A stretch of 64,000 nucleotides of DNA from Gammaproteobacteria bacterium (lineage in GTDB: Bacteria; Pseudomonadota; Gammaproteobacteria; GRL18): NCBI GenBank assembly GCA_015488755.1, contig WFNB01000014.1:30644-94643 (forward strand), read 5' to 3'. Made by a program: the position numbers and the translations under genes. Positions within the stretch are counted from its first letter, which is position 1; each line of letters starts with the position of its first letter. Positions 29,064 to 39,163 of this stretch are shown piece after piece. The notes beneath the pieces are model-generated. The model saw only the letters and a program-made list of their open reading frames with translations, was not told the origin of the DNA and did not search any database.

Positions 29064-30179
29064 TTACTCTTTGTCTGTTGATAATTTTTGTTTGTCAGTG
29101 GGTCTGCTCTTAGCGTATTTGACCATAGTATCTAAGGTTCGTTTAAACGTTGGCCAATATTTATCAACCACCATCACCCGTTGTTGTTCTAGCCAGAGTT
29201 GCGACTGTTCATCGTATTCTAAGCGGGCAATTAAGACACTGCGCAAACTATTATGAAAATGGGCTTTTAATTTATAAGCCATTTCCTTGGCCGTATAAAA
29301 GGTGTCATGAAACGATGCGTAAATTTGCGGTTCTAGCCATGAAAGCTTGTCAATCATTACCCAGTAACCAAGTTCACTAGGATCGGCTAAATACCAGTTA
29401 TTAATCGTCCCCCAAGTGGCACTGATACAATCTGGGTTGAGTAATTGTTGTTCACTATCATTTAATGAGCCTTCACCGGTCACCGGTAGGAATATCATCC
29501 CTTTCATTAAGCCCTGAGTCTGTAATTGTTGTTTATTTTCTGGGATATTAAAATGCTGAGCCAATGCCTGACGGGTTTGGATGTGTTGTGATAAGGCCAG
29601 TTGTTTTTTAAATAAGTGGCCAACTTTGCGTTCGAGCCAATCACCACCATTGGGGCCAATCAAACGTTCAAAGCCAAATTCATCGGGTTTTAGCAAATAA
29701 AATTTAACGGCAATTTCAAGGTGGGTTAATGCATGATTGTTATTGCATTTTAAGCCTTCTTGATAGACAAAATCCAGTTCTCCTAAGGTGGCTTGCAGGG
29801 CATTTTTTTGACCTTGAATTTGTAAATGTGCCACATAGTCTGGTAGCTGGTGCTGTTTTTTTAATTGCTCAAAGATAAAATTCCAGTAAGCTTCAAAACG
29901 TACTCCTAAGCGCCATGATTTAAAATGTTCTAAGTATGCTCGTAACTCACTTGGCTCATTATCTAATTGTGCCAGAAATGGGCTTAATTGATGGTAAATA
30001 TCAGCACACCATGAGGTCTTCATCCATTTTGAATAGTCACCCTTTTCATTTATCAAAGAAGGACTTAATAAAGACCACACCAAGGCACGCACCTGAGGGT
30101 CTTTATAACGGCTATATATCTGCATGGCATCGGTCATTAATAAGCTCATTTCTATTAGCGAATAGTTAGCGTTAGGCAT
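29064..30179 (-). CDS. DUF1853 family protein
   Basis: The 371-residue cytoplasmic protein has the DUF1853 signature: GELDFVYQE, LTHLEIAVKFYLL, IGPNGGDWLERKVGHLFKKQL and a later GYWVMIDKLSWLEPQIY. The family is widespread in gammaproteobacteria and its function is not known; the acidic and His motifs suggest a nuclease-like or metal-binding core, but that is a guess. An AGGTTAA site precedes the ATG. It is followed closely by the secreted unknown. Confidence 0.8.
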   Translation of the reverse strand: MPNANYSLIEMSLLMTDAMQIYSRYKDPQVRALVWSLLSPSLINEKGDYSKWMKTSWCADIYHQLSPFLAQLDNEPSELRAYLEHFKSWRLGVRFEAYWNFIFEQLKKQHQLPDYVAHLQIQGQKNALQATLGELDFVYQEGLKCNNNHALTHLEIAVKFYLLKPDEFGFERLIGPNGGDWLERKVGHLFKKQLALSQHIQTRQALAQHFNIPENKQQLQTQGLMKGMIFLPVTGEGSLNDSEQQLLNPDCISATWGTINNWYLADPSELGYWVMIDKLSWLEPQIYASFHDTFYTAKEMAYKLKAHFHNSLRSVLIARLEYDEQSQLWLEQQRVMVVDKYWPTFKRTLDTMVKYAKSRPTDKQKLSTDKE

Positions 30180-30223
30180 TTAACCTGAACTTTGGATAAG
30201 ATGATCTTGAAATAACTTCAGAG

Positions 30224-30333
30224 TGTTGATTAGCCTGTATTTGTGAAAGAAGTCTCTTTGGCATGGATGCCAAAGTGAAGCCTACAAGGATGTATTTACG
30301 GCGACTTCTGTAACAAATGCAGGCTAATCAATA
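30224..30333. repeat. palindromic intergenic element, copy A
   Basis: Outer arms of 31 bp (30224-30254 and 30303-30333) are inverted copies matching at about 27 of 31 positions. Between them are two small hairpins: TTTGGCATGGATGCCAAA and TACAAGGATGTA. The inner part up to TTTACGGCG matches, inverted, the element at 47.3 kb. The stretch just downstream (30369-30405, AAGGATAACTCTGTG and GTACCTAC.TATGAGTAA) matches the arms of that same copy. It lies downstream of metZ and could act as a terminator or be a small non-autonomous mobile element. Confidence 0.8.
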
Positions 30334-30407
30334 CCTTACTAATTCAATTATCCAGAACTCAGGTTATTTAAGGATAACTCTGTGTAGTACCTACCTATGA
30401 GTAACTA

Positions 30408-31616
30408 TTACTTAATTTGCGCCAAGCCCCGTTGTAGATCATTTTTAATGTCATCAATCGACTCTAAACCAACGGCAATGCGTAATAAGCCATCACTGAT
30501 CCCAGCTTTTTCTCTTTCCTCAACCGGTACTCGCCCATGTGTTGTGGTTGCTGGATGGGTAATGGTGGATTTTACATCACCAAGATTGGCGGTAATTGAC
30601 AATAAGCGAGTATTGTCCACTACTTGCCATGCTTGCTGACGACTCTTATTGTGCAATTCAAAGGATAATAAACCACCAAAATCACTTTGTTGACGGCTCG
30701 CTAATAGGTGATCGGGATGATTATCAAGACCGGGATAATACACTTTACCAACTGCAGGGTGCTGATCCAACCACTGTGCCAGCGCCATTGCATTAGCACA
30801 ATGTGCCTTCATTCTTAAATTCAGTGTTTCCAGACCCTTTAAAAAAATCCATGCATTAAAAGGACTCATGGTGGGGCCAGTTGTTCGAAGTACACTATAG
30901 ACTTCACCCCCCACAAGATCATGCGAACCTAACACGGCTCCCCCTACTGCCCTGCCTTGACCATCAAGGTATTTGGTAGCTGAATGAATAACAATATCAG
31001 CCCCCATTGCCAAGGGTTTTTGCAAGGCTGGTGTGCATAGGCAATTATCCACAACCAATAGGCAGTCGTACCGATGTGCTAACTCTGCTAATTTTTCTAA
31101 ATCGGCAATTTCAACCAAAGGGTTTGATGGGGTTTCTAAAAAGAGTAAGCGCGTATTATCTTTTATGGCTTCTTCCCAAGCTGTTAAGTCGGTTAGATCA
31201 ACATAATCAGTTGCCACCCCAAAACGCGCCATATAGTTATTAAACAGCACCACGGTGGAGCCAAAAATAGAGCGGGATGAAACAATATGATCCCCTGTTT
31301 TTAACAACCCCAAACAGGTACTCATAATGGCGGCCATACCCGATGCCGTTGCCACACAACGTTCAGCACCTTCCAAAGCAGCAAGACGCTCTTCAAAGGT
31401 TCTTACGGTCGGATTGGTAAAACGTGAATAGATATTACCCGGTTCGTCGCCTGAAAACCGAGCGGCAGCCTGAGCAGCAGAGTCATAGACATAGCTTGAT
31501 GTGGGAAATATTGCTTCATTATGTTCTGCTTCTTGGGTTCGCTTATAACCTGCTCTTATTGCTAGAGTGTCAAAACCAAGTTCTGTTTCAAATTCAAAAA
31601 GATCATCACCATTCAT
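30408..31616 (-). CDS. metZ: O-succinylhomoserine sulfhydrylase
   Basis: MetZ is a PLP enzyme of the Cys/Met metabolism family that makes homocysteine from O-succinylhomoserine and sulfide. The 402-residue protein has YSRFTNPTVRTFEERLA, TASGMAAIM, LFLETPSNPLVEIAD, VVDNCLCTPALQ and the PLP lysine in HSATKYLDGQGR. The length and FGFDTLAIRAG-like start suit MetZ. MetB and other relatives share these motifs, so the exact acyl donor is inferred. Confidence 0.88.
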   Translation of the reverse strand: MNGDDLFEFETELGFDTLAIRAGYKRTQEAEHNEAIFPTSSYVYDSAAQAAARFSGDEPGNIYSRFTNPTVRTFEERLAALEGAERCVATASGMAAIMSTCLGLLKTGDHIVSSRSIFGSTVVLFNNYMARFGVATDYVDLTDLTAWEEAIKDNTRLLFLETPSNPLVEIADLEKLAELAHRYDCLLVVDNCLCTPALQKPLAMGADIVIHSATKYLDGQGRAVGGAVLGSHDLVGGEVYSVLRTTGPTMSPFNAWIFLKGLETLNLRMKAHCANAMALAQWLDQHPAVGKVYYPGLDNHPDHLLASRQQSDFGGLLSFELHNKSRQQAWQVVDNTRLLSITANLGDVKSTITHPATTTHGRVPVEEREKAGISDGLLRIAVGLESIDDIKNDLQRGLAQIK

Positions 31617-31932
31617 ACAATTATCTCAAAAAAGTCCTTAAAAAATTTAGCGTTAGCATAATTCATTTATTTGCTATTGGCTAGAATAGAGTTGACTATT
31701 ATTACTAGAATTAATCCATAGACCTTTATTTTCATATTATTCAAACTATGATTAAGCTAATGGATAATAAGACATTGGTGATTTAGCTCCACAAACACTC
31801 GGAACTAAAGTCCCAGTTCCAAAAAGTTGACAATCAAGAGCTTATATTATCTTGCCAGTTAAGTATGCAAGTACCTCCAAGTTATTCAAAAGGTTTAAAC
31901 AAAAGCCATTCACCCTATTTTTAGGAAACACC
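31617..31932. other. divergent intergenic region, metZ to acetolactate-synthase-like gene
   Basis: The 316-bp gap separates two divergent genes and should contain both promoters. A hairpin-forming stretch, GGAACT then AGTTCC at 31801-31820, lies 110 bp before the ALS-like start; its middle contains the same 11 bases seen near 16097. No gene is seen. Confidence 0.4.
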
Positions 31933-33573
31933 ATGAAAGCATCGGATTTATTGGTTAAAGCACTCGAAAATGAGCAGGTTGAGTATATTTTTGGTATCCC
32001 TGGCGAAGAGAATCTGGATTTTCTGGATTCATTAAGGCATTCATCCATCCAGCTTATTTTAACCCGTCATGAACAAGGGGCTGGTTTTATGGCGGCTACT
32101 TATGGCCGTCTTACTGGTAAACCCGGTGTCTGTCTGTCCACCCTTGGGCCTGGGGCAACCAATTTAGTCACGGCGGCAGCTTATGCTCAACTCGGGGGCA
32201 TGCCGATGATGATGATCACCGGACAAAAGCCGATTAAAAAAAGCAAGCAAGGTCAATTTCAAATTGTCGATATTGTTCAGATGATGAAGCCTCTGACCAA
32301 ATACACTCGACAAATAGTCAATGCCAGTAGTATTCCATCGGCCATTCGAGAAACCTTTCGCCTTGCTATGGAAGAAAGACCTGGTGCCGTCCATATCGAA
32401 TTGCCCGAAGACATTGCCAGTGAAGAGGTTTCCGAACGACTGTTTGAGCTGGTGGATTATAAGCGTCCTGATGCTGATGAGTTAGCCATTGCACAGGCGG
32501 CTAAAATGATAGAACATGCCCGTATGCCCTTATTATTAATCGGTGCCGGAGCCAATCGCAAATCAACTCAAAAGGCTTTATCTTATTTTATTGAAACCAC
32601 GGGAATACGTTTTTTCAGCACCCAAATGGGCAAGGGCGTGGTGGATGAACGCCATCCTCAATTTTTAGGCACAGCGGCTCTTTCGGATCATGACTTTCTT
32701 CATTGTGCCATTGCCCGTGCGGATCTTATTGTGAATGTCGGCCATGATATTATGGAAAAACCGCCTTTTATTATGGAAGAAGGCGGCAAGCAGGTCATTC
32801 ATGTCAATTTCTTTCCTAATCAAGTAGATGATGTCTATTTCCCTCAGCTGAATGTGGTGGGGGATATTTCCACTTCCGTGCAAAAAATTGCCGAGTGTAT
32901 TGAAGATAATAGTAATTGGGATCTCTCCTATTTTAATAAAATCAAAAAAGAAGTGGATACGCATCTAAGCAAATATTCAGCTGATCAACGCTTCCCCATT
33001 TTACCGCAACGTGTGGTTAAGATTATTCGCGAACAGATGCCCGACAATAGCATTGTTACCTTAGATAATGGTGTTTATAAAATCTGGTTTGCCCGTAATT
33101 ACCCTTGTTATCAACCCAATACCTTATTATTGGACAATGCACTGGCCACTATGGGAGCAGGCCTGCCCTCAGCCATTGCCGCTAAACTCATTAACCCCGA
33201 TAAAAAAGTCATTGCTGTATGTGGTGATGGGGGCTTTATGATGAATTCTCAGGAGATGGAAACAGCCGTGCGTCTAAAACTTAATTTAGTCGTTATTATT
33301 TTAAATGATAGTGCCTTTGGGATGATTAAATGGAAACAACAAGGCAGTGGCTTTGATAATTTTGGTTTGGATTATAATAACCCCGACTTTGTGCAATATG
33401 CAAACAGTTATGGAGCAAATGCTTATCGGCCAAACAGTTGTGATGAATTTATCAGTATTTTAACAACGTGTCTTAATAATGACGGTGTGCATTTAATTGA
33501 TCTGGCCGTAGATTATTCGTTAAATCACTCCATACTCAATGATCAACTGAAACAGAAAACCTGTATTTTATAA
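31933..33573 (+). CDS. acetolactate-synthase-like ThDP enzyme
   Basis: I use the ATG at 31933, preceded by AGGAAA, rather than the longer frame from 31852. The 546-residue protein has the ThDP-enzyme layout: the catalytic Glu in LTRHEQGAGFMA (E47), GPGATNLVTA, MITGQKP, and the ThDP/Mg site GDGGFMMNSQEMETA with LNDSAFGM. The form resembles catabolic acetolactate synthase (AlsS type) more than IlvB, and no small regulatory subunit follows. It may make acetolactate from pyruvate; the cofactor FAD need is unclear. It stands alone, converging on a small gene 15 bp away. Confidence 0.82.
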   Translation: MKASDLLVKALENEQVEYIFGIPGEENLDFLDSLRHSSIQLILTRHEQGAGFMAATYGRLTGKPGVCLSTLGPGATNLVTAAAYAQLGGMPMMMITGQKPIKKSKQGQFQIVDIVQMMKPLTKYTRQIVNASSIPSAIRETFRLAMEERPGAVHIELPEDIASEEVSERLFELVDYKRPDADELAIAQAAKMIEHARMPLLLIGAGANRKSTQKALSYFIETTGIRFFSTQMGKGVVDERHPQFLGTAALSDHDFLHCAIARADLIVNVGHDIMEKPPFIMEEGGKQVIHVNFFPNQVDDVYFPQLNVVGDISTSVQKIAECIEDNSNWDLSYFNKIKKEVDTHLSKYSADQRFPILPQRVVKIIREQMPDNSIVTLDNGVYKIWFARNYPCYQPNTLLLDNALATMGAGLPSAIAAKLINPDKKVIAVCGDGGFMMNSQEMETAVRLKLNLVVIILNDSAFGMIKWKQQGSGFDNFGLDYNNPDFVQYANSYGANAYRPNSCDEFISILTTCLNNDGVHLIDLAVDYSLNHSILNDQLKQKTCIL

Positions 33574-33588
33574 ATTCATATCCAATGA

Positions 33589-33819
33589 TTATACTTTTTT
33601 ATCCAGCAGAGAACCCAATAGTTCATCCGCTGTTTCAATAACCTTACCAGAGGCAAGTACCTGATACTTGTTCATTTTCATTGCCACAAGATCAGTTATC
33701 GGATCCGTATTGCCTTGCATTGCTTCTTTACTCGCAAGATTTAGCGCATTTTTCTTTAAGCCATTATAGCCTGTCTGCATACCGCTTTGAGCAATAGTTA
33801 AAAGTGTGGTGTCAATCAT
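33589..33819 (-). CDS. short flagellar rod/hook-like protein
   Basis: With the ATG at 33819 the protein has 76 residues. It starts IDTTLLTIAQSGMQTGYNGLKKNALNLAS and ends DLVAMKMNKYQVLASGKVIETADELLGSLLD, the two terminal helices that pair up in flagellar rod and hook proteins such as FlgC, with the whole central part missing. Isolated mini-proteins of this form occur in proteobacteria with unknown role. No flagellar gene is nearby. A GGGATG stretch precedes the chosen start. Confidence 0.6.
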   Translation of the reverse strand: MIDTTLLTIAQSGMQTGYNGLKKNALNLASKEAMQGNTDPITDLVAMKMNKYQVLASGKVIETADELLGSLLDKKV

Positions 33820-33928
33820 AGCGATCATCCCGAAAAATAGGTGTCAGTTTTACTATTGGCGTCCAATGAAATATATAATTTAGAATAATATCAGCCACAA
33901 CAATCCACTATTAACACTTCAGTAGATG

Positions 33929-34942
33929 CTATGCTAATGCCTCATAGTGTTGTTGTATACGTTTAACATCATCCATGCTTAAACTAAAAAGCCTAACTAA
34001 CTCATATTCATTATTAGATAGTTTTTTACATTTAAAAGCCATCAAATGAGCCATAATATTACGGCAATCGTCCTGTTCTTCAGGACTTAATTGAGTATAA
34101 GAATCCGTTAATAGTTGATAGTCAAACAAGTCTGGAAAATCTTTTACTGAACCATCCATCTGTTTATCCAATGCCACAATTAAATAGTCCAGATTAATAT
34201 TATAGGAACCATAGTATTCAATGCGCAAGGCTAATAGACGGATCACTGTTTCAATATACATAAGCGTTCGCTGACCGGAGTGAATATCAGCTAAGAGCTT
34301 AAGGACATAGAGCCTGCCTGAAATACGAAAGCGCACTTCTTTAAGCACTGCTCCTTGAACCCAGGCATCCCAAGCACCCGTTATTAGGGTGGCAATAAGT
34401 GGCGCATAACTTCTTAAGCCCACCCGAGTTAATATTTTTCTGGCAACTAACTTAGCTAACGCATTACTGATAAGGACTTTGGCCTTGTATAAGACCAGAG
34501 TCAGCCAGTAATGCTTGTTAATTTGTCGATAAGGGTTTAAGCCAAAACGTTTGATCTTAGGTTCATTGAGTTCTAAAACAGCTCGCACCAGTGAGGCTTT
34601 TACTTTTTTACTAATGCATTGATGATCATTGATATTGGCAATATAGCATGCGACAACATAAAAACTTAGGTGAAATAATAACCAGAATTCCAGACCCACT
34701 AATACCACATTAATGGCAATTAATAAGCTCAGCAACTTGCCAGAAGAAAGCACCTGTGCAAGATCAGAAAAAATGGTCAGATCGGCTAAGACAATTAGCA
34801 AAGTAATGGCAAAACCAATCACAAACGATAAAGCAATAGCAATGCGTGTTAATGATTGAGTACTTATTTTTTTTAGAAAACAGGCAGTTGAGTTTACATG
34901 CCGATTAATATAAAACAAGCCCCAGCGTTCTAGTATAGTCAT
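33929..34942 (-). CDS. membrane protein of unknown function
   Basis: The 337-residue protein has two strong membrane segments (IAIALSFVIGFAITLLIVLA and LLSLLIAINVVLVGLEFWLLFHLSFYVVA, residues 33-105), then a mostly helical region with YAPLIATLITGAWDAWVQ (about 180-197), which may be a further membrane hairpin. The C-terminal 100 residues look cytosolic. I do not recognise the family with confidence. It is adjacent to, and reads the same way as, the broken aldo/keto reductase. Confidence 0.6.
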   Translation of the reverse strand: MTILERWGLFYINRHVNSTACFLKKISTQSLTRIAIALSFVIGFAITLLIVLADLTIFSDLAQVLSSGKLLSLLIAINVVLVGLEFWLLFHLSFYVVACYIANINDHQCISKKVKASLVRAVLELNEPKIKRFGLNPYRQINKHYWLTLVLYKAKVLISNALAKLVARKILTRVGLRSYAPLIATLITGAWDAWVQGAVLKEVRFRISGRLYVLKLLADIHSGQRTLMYIETVIRLLALRIEYYGSYNINLDYLIVALDKQMDGSVKDFPDLFDYQLLTDSYTQLSPEEQDDCRNIMAHLMAFKCKKLSNNEYELVRLFSLSMDDVKRIQQHYEALA

Positions 34943-34963
34943 TATGTTATCTTATAATGGGCA

Positions 34964-36015
34964 TTAAAAGGGCATTGGAAACTGATGCATAACACTAGAA
35001 ATATCACTGAGTGTCTCATCATTTAAGCACACATCAAAGGCCTTAATATTTTCTTTTAATTGCCTCAAAGACGTGGCACCAATAATAGTTGAACTCACAC
35101 CATCCACTTGTTGACACCATGCCAAAGCTAATTGTGCTGGCGTTAGTTGATATTTGTTAGCAATATGCTGATATTCTTTTACGGCCTCATTGACGACCGT
35201 ATTATCACGAAACAAGCCATTGCGTTGCTGGGTGCTCCAACGACATCCTGTAGGACGAGCACCATCAATGTATTTACCACTTAGAACACCACCGGCCAAA
35301 GGTGACCAAGGTAAAAAAGCCACCTCATTATGTACACAGTTCTCAATAAGATAGGGCCAGTCTTTTGTATGCAATAGATTAAATTCGTTTTGAATGGAGA
35401 CCATACGAGGTAAATCATGCATTTGAGACAAACTCAAGTATTCATTGATCCCCCAAGGTGTATCATCAGAAAGACCACAATAGCGGATTTTTCCAGCCGT
35501 AACACACTCACCTAAGGCCTGTAAAATTTCCAACATTTGTGATCGGTGTTGCTCGCCATTCACATCACTAAACGTAATTTCTCCCGGCCAGTGTTTCGCA
35601 AAATGGGGGACGTGCGATTAGGCCAATGCAATTGGTAGAGATCGATATAGTCTGTTTGCAAACGCTCTAGAGAGGCATCAACCGATTGAATAATTGCCTC
35701 AGCATTAATATCACCACCGCCTCGGATCCACGGTAGACCATTACCAGCAATTTTACTGGCTAAAATAATCTCACTACGACGCGTGACATTATTAGCCAAC
35801 CAATGCCCAATAATTGCCTCTGTTTTACCATAGGTTTGTGGTGAAGGTGGAATGGCATACATTTCAGCTGTGTCAATAAAATTAACACCTTGTGACAGCG
35901 CATAGTCAATTTGCTCATCCGCATCTTGCTGAGTATTCTGTAAGCCCCATGTCATACTACCTAAGCAAATAGATGAGACCTTTAAATCACTACGACCCAA
36001 TCGTGTATAGTGCAT
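34964..36015 (-). pseudogene. aldo/keto reductase, frameshifted
   Basis: The first part (36015-35560) reads LGRSDLKVSSICLGSMTWG, FIDTAEMYAIPP and DYIDLYQLHWPNRTSP, then departs from the family for 15 residues and stops. The second part (to 34964) reads NEFNLLHTKDWP, LPWSPLAGGVLSGKY and GATSLRQLKENI, the rest of a Tas-like NADP-dependent aldo/keto reductase. The break is at a run of five C on the coding strand (plus-strand G at 35605-35609): adding one C gives the continuous family-like SPHFAKHWPGEITFSDVNGE. So the gene is either recently broken, variable at this run, or misread. The whole would be about 350 residues. Confidence 0.85.
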
Positions 36016-36073
36016 GAATTCGTTTCCCTAAGGTTGAATGAATGTATTCATCATAATATCAAAGATGTGTTGC

Positions 36074-38254
36074 TTATGTCGTTAGTTTGCGGTAAATATC
36101 AGATACTTTCAAAGGTAGTGAATTAATGTCTTCAATGAGTGCATAATTAGCAGCACCATACATATGAGGCAGGTAATCCCCTGCTTCTTTATCAATGGTG
36201 ATGCAATAAACATGAATGCCTTTTTGACGTGCTTCAAAAAGGGCTTGCCGAGTATCTTCTATACCATATTCACCTCGGTATAAGCCATCATAGTCTTCTG
36301 GCTTACCATCAGATAAAGTGATCAATAATTTGGTTTTTGCCTCTACATCCTCTAAGAGACTACTTAAATGGCGTATGGCAAAGCCCATACGGGTATAATC
36401 TTTAGCACGAATAGCACTGATCCGAGCTTTTACTTTAGCACTATAGTCTTCTTCTAAGTGTTTGATATAATAAATCTCACAGCGTTTACGAGTCGTGCCG
36501 GAAAAACCATAAATTGCATAACGATCCCCCAAGGTTTCTAAGGACTCACAGAGTAGGACTAGGGCTTCCCGTTCTGCCTGATTAATCCAACCTTTAGTTG
36601 AGCCACTCATATCCACCATAAATACGACAGCAATATTACGTTCTTCTCGTTGCATTTTAGTAAACACATGTTCACTCAATTCCATACCCATACTTAATTC
36701 AGCATAGCTTTGCACTAGGGCATCAATATCAATATCATCCCCATTCACTTGCCGTTTGAGTAATTTTTCTTCACCTCTAAGGGCTTCAAAGTTACGTCTT
36801 AATGCTTGGACAACAGCTCTGTTTTTTACCAGCGTTTGGCTAACAAAGTCATCATAAATAGGGTTCACGTTAACTTCTCTAACGACACACCAATTCTTTT
36901 TATATTGTTGACGAATATAATCCCACTCATCATAAAAATAGGCACCTTCTTCATGATAAACACCCGACCAAACATCTTGGGTATTTTTTTTCTCCTTATT
37001 TACGGCATCAGCATCATAATGGCCAGAGCCAGCAGCAACTAAATATTCCTCAGGGATCTCACCAATATCCCGAAAAATACTGCTCATTAAGCTCTGCACA
37101 TCATCAGGTGGTGTCATTATTTGGCCATCAAGACTTAATTCAAAGACAACATTATCATTTTGTGATTCATCCTGTATTTGTAAAGTAAATACCGTTTCAG
37201 ATGAACGACTATCTATCTCGTCTGATAGTTCAGGAGCAAGGTGCTGATAGTCATTAAGCATTTGTCCTAGAGCCTCTCGAAAACACGTTTTTTCTTCTTG
37301 TAAACGGTACGCTTTAATCTCTTGCACTTTAGTAGGCAATAGCGATCCTTGAAAAGAAAAAGCAACACCATTCAAACAGGTATAAGAGTGTTCTAATAAA
37401 TCAAGACTATCTTCGATACTGGCATTTTTTTGTGCCAAACATTGATAAATATCATGCCAGTTTTTATTATCCCGCAATTGATAAAAGGTACTCAAAAAAG
37501 GTTGCACCTGACGAAAAAAACCGGGTAATTCATATTTGATTTTTATGATTAAGCGAATGGATTCAATGCAATGAAACAGCGTAAGGGCTTTATTATAATC
37601 AGGATAGTGACTCAGTTTATCTATGAGATCATAACGCCAACTGGCAAACCAATTTTGTGCCCAATGATACACCACCAATAATTTATAAAATAAAAAATTA
37701 TCTTCTTTGCATGGGTATTGAGCAATCATTTCTGGCAAGAAAATACATTCCGTATCGGTATAGGTATTTTCTATATTCAGTGAATTACTTGATTTGATGG
37801 TTAATTTTCGTCCATTTAAACCACAGACAAAGGCACTGAGCAGTTTTTGCTTATCTTCAAGCACAACCCCTTGTTGTTTTTTAAAAAAAGTCTCCGCAAA
37901 AGTTTCACTATTTTGTAAAATTTTACAGGAAAATTGCAGACCTCGCTCATCATAGGCTTGCATTGCCTCAATGGTCCATGCCTGTAAGGCATCCTGTCGT
38001 TGTTTAAAAAAAACACATGCAGCAGAAAAGCTGGCCGCATATTGATAAGCAAATTCAGCATTTGTGGCACTAATAATTTCCACCCAGTGCAAAGCAAATT
38101 GTTGTTTTGAAGGTTCTAAAGAAGCGATTTGTTGCGCAGGAAGGGCTGCTGAACGCCGAAAAGAAAGTACCGGATCTAAAAAGCGATCCAGTTGTTCTTC
38201 CAATTCATCCGCATTAAGTGCTGGTGAAAGTTCCAAATGATGTGGCTCAGACAT
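36074..38254 (-). CDS. CbbO/NorD-like VWA protein
   Basis: The 726-residue protein ends in a von Willebrand A domain (from about residue 540) with the metal site DMSGSTKG, and later DYTRMGFAIRHLSSLL and LLITLSDGKPEDYDG. The long helical N-terminal part fits CbbO and NorD proteins, partners of CbbQ/NorQ AAA+ ATPases that remodel RuBisCO or nitric-oxide reductase. The ATPase gene ends 19 bp upstream, so they form an operon. No RuBisCO or norCB gene is in the window, so the client is unknown. Confidence 0.85.
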   Translation of the reverse strand: MSEPHHLELSPALNADELEEQLDRFLDPVLSFRRSAALPAQQIASLEPSKQQFALHWVEIISATNAEFAYQYAASFSAACVFFKQRQDALQAWTIEAMQAYDERGLQFSCKILQNSETFAETFFKKQQGVVLEDKQKLLSAFVCGLNGRKLTIKSSNSLNIENTYTDTECIFLPEMIAQYPCKEDNFLFYKLLVVYHWAQNWFASWRYDLIDKLSHYPDYNKALTLFHCIESIRLIIKIKYELPGFFRQVQPFLSTFYQLRDNKNWHDIYQCLAQKNASIEDSLDLLEHSYTCLNGVAFSFQGSLLPTKVQEIKAYRLQEEKTCFREALGQMLNDYQHLAPELSDEIDSRSSETVFTLQIQDESQNDNVVFELSLDGQIMTPPDDVQSLMSSIFRDIGEIPEEYLVAAGSGHYDADAVNKEKKNTQDVWSGVYHEEGAYFYDEWDYIRQQYKKNWCVVREVNVNPIYDDFVSQTLVKNRAVVQALRRNFEALRGEEKLLKRQVNGDDIDIDALVQSYAELSMGMELSEHVFTKMQREERNIAVVFMVDMSGSTKGWINQAEREALVLLCESLETLGDRYAIYGFSGTTRKRCEIYYIKHLEEDYSAKVKARISAIRAKDYTRMGFAIRHLSSLLEDVEAKTKLLITLSDGKPEDYDGLYRGEYGIEDTRQALFEARQKGIHVYCITIDKEAGDYLPHMYGAANYALIEDINSLPLKVSDIYRKLTT

Positions 38255-38273
38255 GGGCTAAATCAGGTAGAGG

Positions 38274-39092
38274 TCAAAAGAGTGAGGCACTGAGTTCATT
38301 AATGGCTAAGAGCATTTCAGCATCATCCGTTAGCGCTTGTGCAATCGCTCCTTTACAAGCTGTAACAGGATCAATCCCCTCTTTTATCAATAAAGCAGCA
38401 TGCACCAATAAACGGGTACTGGCTCCTTCATCTAGGCCACTGCCCTTTAAATTACGTGTCATATGAGCGAATTTAACCAGATTTTTGGCCAGTTCAGCAT
38501 CAATATTAGCTTCATTTTCTAGAATTTTTTGCTCTATGGTACTACTGGGATAATCAAATTCTAAGGCCACAAAACGTTGTCGGGTGCTTTGCTTGAGATC
38601 TTTTAGCACACTCTGATAACCAGGGTTGTAGGACATGGCCAAGCAAAATTTATCAGATGCTTCTAATACCACGCCTCGTTTTTCCATCGGTAATACTCGT
38701 CGATCATCGGCCAATGGATGAATAACAACGGTGGTATCTTTTCGTGCTTCAACGACTTCATCTAGGTAGCAGATAGCCCCTGAGCGAACCGATTTTGCTA
38801 AGGGGCCATCGACCCAAACCGTCTCACCACTGGTAATTAAATAACGCCCGACTAAATCAGAGGCCGTGAGATCATCATGACAGGAAACAGTGATTAAGGG
38901 ACGTTTAAGACGCCACGCCATATGTTCCATAAAACGTGTTTTGCCACAGCCTGTTGGCCCTTTTAACAAAATAGGCAATTTGTTTTTATAGGCGGCTTCA
39001 AATACGGCAATTTCATCCGCGACGGGCTCATAATACGGCTCATCTATTATAAAATAATTTTCGGGTAACACTTCTTGAGTGAGTAGTTCCAC
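38274..39092 (-). CDS. CbbQ/NorQ-type AAA+ ATPase
   Basis: The 272-residue MoxR-branch ATPase has Walker [14 protein letters not shown] near residue 43, Walker [10 protein letters not shown] near 100, sensor-type [15 protein letters not shown] and a typical C-terminal region ([14 protein letters not shown]). The ending and size match CbbQ. It would act with the VWA protein downstream as a remodelling chaperone that activates a metal- or inhibitor-blocked enzyme. Confidence 0.88.
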   Translation of the reverse strand: MELLTQEVLPENYFIIDEPYYEPVADEIAVFEAAYKNKLPILLKGPTGCGKTRFMEHMAWRLKRPLITVSCHDDLTASDLVGRYLITSGETVWVDGPLAKSVRSGAICYLDEVVEARKDTTVVIHPLADDRRVLPMEKRGVVLEASDKFCLAMSYNPGYQSVLKDLKQSTRQRFVALEFDYPSSTIEQKILENEANIDAELAKNLVKFAHMTRNLKGSGLDEGASTRLLVHAALLIKEGIDPVTACKGAIAQALTDDAEMLLAINELSASLF

Positions 39093-39163
39093 TATGAATA
39101 CATCTCTATTGATAAAAAGGCAGCACCCATTTGTTTATGGGTACTCAGTGAGCTAGGGATAAT

